Shown: piece by piece, positions 16,804-20,066 of the stretch | Layout of the letters: the number at the start of each line of letters is the position of its first letter | Numbering within the stretch: position 1 is the first letter of the stretch | NCBI GenBank assembly: GCA_002385815.1 | Contig: DGEE01000101.1 | Location: 1,504-21,569, forward strand | DNA from: Hungateiclostridiaceae bacterium UBA3934 | GTDB lineage: Bacteria > Bacillota > Clostridia > Acetivibrionales > DTU013 | DNA length: 20,066 nt | Direction: 5' to 3' | Notes under the pieces: generated by a model | Seen by the model: only the letters and a program-made list of their open reading frames with translations | Databases searched by the model: none | Told to the model about the DNA's origin: nothing | Translations under genes and position numbers: made by a program

Positions 16804-16947
16804 TCGGTCAGACTTATAAGTCTTTCATCCGTCATGCTCAAAAGTGTTACATCGGTCCGGCCGGCAACTTTCCTCCAGTCTGGCTCAGTAGCCTCTCGAC
16901 GGTCCGGCCGGCAGCTTTTCGGCGATAAGACACAAAAGCCTTCCGCC
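16804..16947. repeat. degenerate tandem array, 47-48-bp period, three units
   Basis: Three units start at TCGGTC or ACGGTC near 16804, 16852 and 16899. The last two share GGTCCGGCCGGCA and a following CTTTTC-like stretch. The array abuts the 3' end of the hydrolase gene (stop at 16950). GC-rich palindromic CCGGCCGG cores might act as weak hairpins after that gene, but there is no T-tract. Confidence 0.6.
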
Positions 16948-16949
16948 GC

Positions 16950-17927
16950 TCAGTCTCCGAAATATTTGTCCAGAAATGAAAGGACGGCTCCGGCGTATTC
17001 CTCATCGGTCCAGGGCTCCTTAAAGCATTCGTCCCTGCAGACGAAATGATGATCCCCGGCACGGACAAAGGTTTCGATCTGTCCCGGGACCGCCGCAATT
17101 AGTCTTTCGAAGCTGCTGTAAGGCACCTGTGAATCTTCTGTGGAATGCATCAGCAGCGCAGGTCTTCCATTAAGCTTCTTTATTTCATCCAGCGGATTTA
17201 TCTTCAGACTGCCAAAGCCGTATTCAAAGCCCATATACAACTTGACGAATGGCTTTTGTATTGCTGCGATGACTGGCGGCACTCCCATGCCGATCATAGT
17301 GTCGCTAAACAGATCCTGCGCTGTTGAAAAAGCAGAAAGGCTGATCAGTCCGTCGATATCGGGAATCTCCCCTGTTGAATTGATTGCTGTGGCACCGCCC
17401 ATGGACACTCCGAAAACGATCACCGGCACATCACCGTACTCAGGCTTGCCTTTGATATATTCGACACCAGCTTTCGTATCAAGGTATTCCCTGGTGCCTA
17501 TATAGATTTTATCTCCTTCGCTCCTTCCGTGGGAGCGCATTTCTATCAGAAGTGAAGAATATCCATTCTCCGCCATCATCTTAGCATGGCCGAAAAAGGC
17601 TGTAACTGACGGATTGTGTATACCGGACAGGAATATAACGATCCCTTTTGGATCGTGGGCTTTGACTTCCCAGGAAATAAGCCTGATTCCATCTTCAGTG
17701 GTCAGCCATACTTCCTCTGCCTCCACGCCGAAGTCTGACGGCGACTTCTCCTCAAAATCCACATGCAGGTGGATAATTTCCTTCATCACTAAAGGCGGTA
17801 TTGCTGCGAGGGCGGCGATAATGACTGCCGTCAGTATGATCACGATTATCGTGATGATTTTCTTTACAGGCTTTTTCCTCTTTACCCGCCTGATATAGAG
17901 ATTGCTGAACGTTGAGCTCGATTTCAT
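16950..17927 (-). CDS. membrane-anchored alpha/beta hydrolase
   Basis: A 325-residue serine hydrolase of the alpha/beta-hydrolase fold. After a short basic cytoplasmic tail (RRVKRKKPVKK) there is one membrane segment (about residues 25-46, IITIIVIILTAVIIAALAAI), then the catalytic domain outside the membrane. The nucleophile elbow is GVSMGGA, an acid residue is likely the Asp in HSTEDSQVP, and the histidine is in AGDHHFV, giving a complete triad. An oxyanion-region IFLSGIHNP and the MRSHGRSEGD segment are also typical. ATG 17927 has GGGGGAG six bases upstream; the in-frame TTG at 17942 lacks a site. Its substrate (ester, lipid or peptide) cannot be told. It is divergent from metY across a 509-bp gap. 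Confidence 0.92.
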   Translation of the reverse strand: MKSSSTFSNLYIRRVKRKKPVKKIITIIVIILTAVIIAALAAIPPLVMKEIIHLHVDFEEKSPSDFGVEAEEVWLTTEDGIRLISWEVKAHDPKGIVIFLSGIHNPSVTAFFGHAKMMAENGYSSLLIEMRSHGRSEGDKIYIGTREYLDTKAGVEYIKGKPEYGDVPVIVFGVSMGGATAINSTGEIPDIDGLISLSAFSTAQDLFSDTMIGMGVPPVIAAIQKPFVKLYMGFEYGFGSLKINPLDEIKKLNGRPALLMHSTEDSQVPYSSFERLIAAVPGQIETFVRAGDHHFVCRDECFKEPWTDEEYAGAVLSFLDKYFGD

Positions 17928-17948
17928 CGCCGACTCCCCCAATCGTTA

Positions 17949-17984
17949 TGATAAAATATTATCATTGTCGTATATCCGCGTCAA
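17949..17984 (-). promoter_or_regulatory. hydrolase promoter with palindrome over the -10
   Basis: On the minus strand, TTGACG (17984 to 17979; 5 of 6) and TAATAT (17961 to 17956; 4 of 6) are 17 bp apart. The -10 lies within the inverted repeat TGATAAAATATTATCA (17949-17964), with six-base arms TGATAA / TTATCA. This is one base longer in the centre than the 7-1-7 Fur/PerR consensus, so it is only Fur-like; any repressor bound here would block the promoter. Confidence 0.5.
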
Positions 17985-17993
17985 TCAAATAAC

Positions 17994-18310
17994 GCGAATT
18001 CGATACCCTTGACCACTTAGACTGAAACTGCATACTTCGCCGACCTTCCTGATCCGAATTCGTGTGTTTCGCCGGCACCCCCTATCTGAATCCGTTTACT
18101 ATACTGTCAGCCCTCATTCAAATCCGTGTACTTCACCGGCAATCCCCATCCGAATCCGTATTCACCGCTGGCAATCTAATCCAAATCCATGTGCTTCGCT
18201 GACAATGCAAACCTGAATCCATGCACTTTGCTGGCGGCCTGATCCAAATCCGTATACTTTATCAGCTTTACTAGCCCTGAATCCATGCGCTTCGCCGGTG
18301 ATTCTGAAGG
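17994..18310. repeat. degenerate tandem array, 31-33-bp period, about ten units
   Basis: Units begin at 17994 (28 bp), 18022, 18054, 18086, 18119, 18150, 18181, 18213, 18244 and 18277. The shared core is close to GAATCCGTGTACTTCGCCGG, followed by a variable 10-12-bp end rich in C, A and T. It occupies the gap between the divergent hydrolase and metY promoters. Unit lengths of 28, 32, 32, 33, 31, 31, 32, 31 and 33 bp rule out a conserved reading frame. There are no unique spacers between identical repeats, so it is not CRISPR. Confidence 0.8.
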
Positions 18311-18373
18311 TGACAGCACATACCGCTGCATCACTTCAAATGGCTGGTGTGAAGCCGACGGACAAGCTGCCAC

Positions 18374-18402
18374 TTGAATAAGGGCGGCTAATGGTGTAGT
18401 AT
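18374..18402 (+). promoter_or_regulatory. possible metY promoter
   Basis: TTGAAT (4 of 6) at 18374-18379, exactly 17 bp, then TAGTAT (4 of 6) at 18397-18402. It sits just after the 32-bp array and about 35 bp before ATG 18437. Both boxes are imperfect. I found no SAM-I, SAM-II or T-box signature in the leader. Confidence 0.4.
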
Positions 18403-18436
18403 TTTCTCAAATGATCGAATTAAGAGGTGTTGATTG

Positions 18437-19708
18437 ATGAATTCATGGAGAATAGAAACCAAATGCCTGCATGAAGGCTACAAACCCGGCAACGGCGAAC
18501 CGCGGGTGCTTCCCATTTATCAGAGTACTACCTACAAATATGACTCTTCCGAAGAAGTGGCAATGCTGTTTGACCGTCCTGATAAAGGTCATATATATTC
18601 CAGGATCAGCAATCCGACCAATGATGCGCTGGAAAAAAAGATCGCCGCTCTGGAAGGCGGTATCGGAGCGATGCTGGCGGCATCAGGCCAGTCTGCGACC
18701 TTTGTTGCAGTAATGAACATATGCCAGGCAGGAGACCACATAGTTTCATCCAGTACGATTTACGGCGGCACCTTCAATCTGTTCAATGTAACGTTGAAAA
18801 AAATGGGCATCGATGTGACCTTCGTCGATCAGGACGCTTCTGAAGAAGAAATACAGAAAGCTTTCAGACCCAATACAAAAATTCTTTTCGGAGAATCCAT
18901 AGCAAATCCCAAGATAAGCATACTTGACATAGAAAAATTCGCGAGGATAGCCCACAGGAACGGAGTCCCGCTGTTTGTGGACAACACATTTGCAACACCT
19001 GTCCTGTTGAGACCCTTTGAGTTCGGAGCCGACATCGTTATACACTCGACCACCAAGTATCTGGACGGACATGCTATCTGCGTCGGGGGTGTCGTTGTCG
19101 ATTCGGGGAATTTCGACTGGACCAATGGGAAATTCCCTTCGCTGACCGACCCCGATCCGTCATACCACGGCATCTCATACACTGAGACTTTCGGCAATGC
19201 CGCATATATAGTAAAGGCAAGATATCAGTACATGCGTGATCTTGGCAACAACATGAGCCCAATGAATGCGTTTCTGACCAACCTGGGGCTGGAGACCCTG
19301 CATCTCAGGATGGAAAGGCATTCTGAAAACGCAAGGAAGGTGGCTGAGTACCTTGATCAACATGATAAGATAATCTCCGTGAGCTATCCGACACTGAAAT
19401 CTGACAAATATTACGAGCTGCATAAGAAATATCTGCCAAGAGGTTGTTCCGGGGTTATCTCCTTCAGGATCAAAGGGGGCAGAGCTGCAGCAGCCAGATT
19501 CATGAACAATCTGAAGCTGGCATCCATCGTAGTCCATGTGGCTGATGCACGCACGGCAGTACTGCATCCCGCCAGCATGACGCACCGTCAGCTGACTGAC
19601 GAACAGCTCTTCGCATGCGGGATAGAGCCGGATATGGTAAGGCTCTCGGTCGGCATCGAGAATATAGAAGATATCATCGAGGACATAAGACAGGCGCTCG
19701 AGGCGTAA
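18437..19708 (+). CDS. metY: O-acetylhomoserine sulfhydrylase (aminocarboxypropyltransferase)
   Basis: A 423-residue PLP enzyme of the Cys/Met metabolism family. MetY makes homocysteine from O-acetylhomoserine and sulfide, the direct sulfhydrylation route to methionine. Features seen: YSRISNPTNDALEKKIAALEGG, ASGQSATF, the aspartate region FVDNTFATPVLLRPFEFGAD and the PLP lysine in HSTTKYLDGH. The segment GNFDWTNGKFPSLTDPDPSYHG is a MetY mark that separates it from cystathionine gamma-synthases and most methionine gamma-lyases. ATG 18437 has AGAGGTG about seven bases upstream; an in-frame TTG just before it is less likely. It is monocistronic with its own terminator. Methionine gamma-lyase activity remains a less likely alternative. 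Confidence 0.94.
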   Translation: MNSWRIETKCLHEGYKPGNGEPRVLPIYQSTTYKYDSSEEVAMLFDRPDKGHIYSRISNPTNDALEKKIAALEGGIGAMLAASGQSATFVAVMNICQAGDHIVSSSTIYGGTFNLFNVTLKKMGIDVTFVDQDASEEEIQKAFRPNTKILFGESIANPKISILDIEKFARIAHRNGVPLFVDNTFATPVLLRPFEFGADIVIHSTTKYLDGHAICVGGVVVDSGNFDWTNGKFPSLTDPDPSYHGISYTETFGNAAYIVKARYQYMRDLGNNMSPMNAFLTNLGLETLHLRMERHSENARKVAEYLDQHDKIISVSYPTLKSDKYYELHKKYLPRGCSGVISFRIKGGRAAAARFMNNLKLASIVVHVADARTAVLHPASMTHRQLTDEQLFACGIEPDMVRLSVGIENIEDIIEDIRQALEA

Positions 19709-19732
19709 GTCCCTGGTGATGACAGACGTCCA

Positions 19733-19763
19733 AAAACCCGGCTGCTCAACGTAGCCGGGTTTT
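19733..19763. terminator. bidirectional intrinsic terminator after metY
   Basis: An 11-bp stem AAAACCCGGCT (19733-19743) with AGCCGGGTTTT (19753-19763) and a nine-base loop, 24 bp after the metY stop. The A/T ends give a U-tract in both directions, so it would also stop any minus-strand transcript from the right edge. Confidence 0.85.
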
Positions 19764-19793
19764 ATATCGGCCTTTACCAGCTTTTCACATCTG

Positions 19794-20066
19794 CTGTACC
19801 ATCTTCGGATTTCCAGGCGCCAGACTCCTCTGCTTTTCAGTTATCGGCATCCGGCTCTACCGGCCTCTTCAAGCCTTCGGGCGCCTGGTCCTGAGGATTT
19901 TGAGCATTCTGGCGTTTATCTGTACCTTTTACGGCTTCTGGGCTGGGGGCGCCACTGATCCTGAAATTTTCAGGGTCTTGCTGTACCGTTTTTGGGTTTC
20001 TGGGCGGTCGCTCCTTCAGATTTTCCACTTTTCGGCGCCTGACTGTAACGTTTTTGGATTTCTTGG
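19794..20066. repeat. degenerate tandem array, about 62-bp period, running off the window
   Basis: Units start at CTGTACC-like anchors at 19794, 19855, 19920, 19981 and 20043, giving lengths of 61, 65, 61 and 62 bp. Later units are most alike, sharing CTGTACCGTTTTTGGGTTTC and GGCGCC-type segments. The array continues beyond the right edge, so its full size is unknown. Confidence 0.7.
19846..20066 (-). CDS. possible C-terminal end of an unrecognised gene (open frame through the 62-bp array)
   Basis: A minus-strand frame is open from the window edge (20064) to a TGA at 19846-19848, about 72 codons. The product is hydrophilic and rich in P, Q, N, K, R and E (for example RPPRNPKTVQQDPENF and QNPQDQAPEGLKRPVEPD), resembling a disordered tail. 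I do not recognise it. The bidirectional terminator at 19733-19763 would suit a gene ending here. Against it, unit lengths of 61 and 65 bp do not keep frame from unit to unit, and other arrays nearby are non-coding. A GTG at 20028 has a poor ribosome site, so the start, if any, is outside the window. Confidence 0.3.

Noticed and set aside
17994..18310. CRISPR-like array of about 32-bp repeats
   Set aside because: Units follow each other directly with no unique spacers, all units are diverged, and no cas gene is present. The same holds for the 23-bp array at 14696-14900.
18176..18373. Small minus-strand gene of 65 codons
   Set aside because: It lies in the 32-bp array, where unit lengths change the frame, and it lacks a ribosome site.
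18300..18436. SAM riboswitch or T-box before metY
   Set aside because: The expected conserved SAM-I, SAM-II or T-box core sequences are not there. A GCTGCC/GGCGGC stem exists near 18366-18388 but is not followed by a T-tract.

Overview
The window looks like chromosomal DNA of a Bacillota (Clostridia-type) bacterium. Supporting signs are strong AGGAGG-type ribosome sites, frequent AGG/AGA and ATA codons, an SLH-anchored fibronectin-III surface protein, the Ctc form of ribosomal protein L25, a Clostridia-style oligoendopeptidase F and a MATE exporter. There is no plasmid, phage, integrase or transposase. The species cannot be named from sequence alone.

Left part (1-5.6 kb). A minus-strand run of four genes reads pepF (oligoendopeptidase F), an M29 aminopeptidase, a NarL-type sensor kinase, and its response regulator, which is cut by the left edge. 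Gaps are short and kinase and regulator overlap, so they may be one transcription unit for peptide breakdown plus a two-component system. Divergent from pepF, nagB (glucosamine-6-phosphate deaminase) has a near-consensus promoter and its own terminator.

Middle (5.6-11.7 kb). A 1167-residue secreted protein with about ten FN3 domains and three C-terminal SLH domains lies on the minus strand. A tRNA-Arg(CCU) gene and a MATE-family transporter follow on the plus strand. The MATE gene converges on the L25/Ctc gene; the MATE stop codon sits in the loop of a hairpin whose U-tract serves the L25 side.

Right part (11.9-20 kb). A TetR regulator with an operator-like palindrome over its promoter precedes a broken FtsX-type ABC permease: the start codon and first eight codons remain, then two stops and a missing N-terminal segment, with no ATPase gene nearby. 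Next come two alkylation-repair genes read in the same direction (an Ogt-type methyltransferase, then an AlkD-like glycosylase), a membrane-anchored alpha/beta hydrolase, and divergent metY (O-acetylhomoserine sulfhydrylase).

The most unusual property is that nearly every gap from 14.7 kb to the right edge is filled by a degenerate tandem array, each with its own unit and period (23, 39, 47-48, 31-33 and about 62 bp). A 42-bp array of the same style lies inside the methyltransferase gene, where it adds a repeat domain apparently amplified from the protein's own sequence. I found no CRISPR array, riboswitch or clear new defence system. The best candidates for something undescribed are these arrays and the repeat-expanded methyltransferase.
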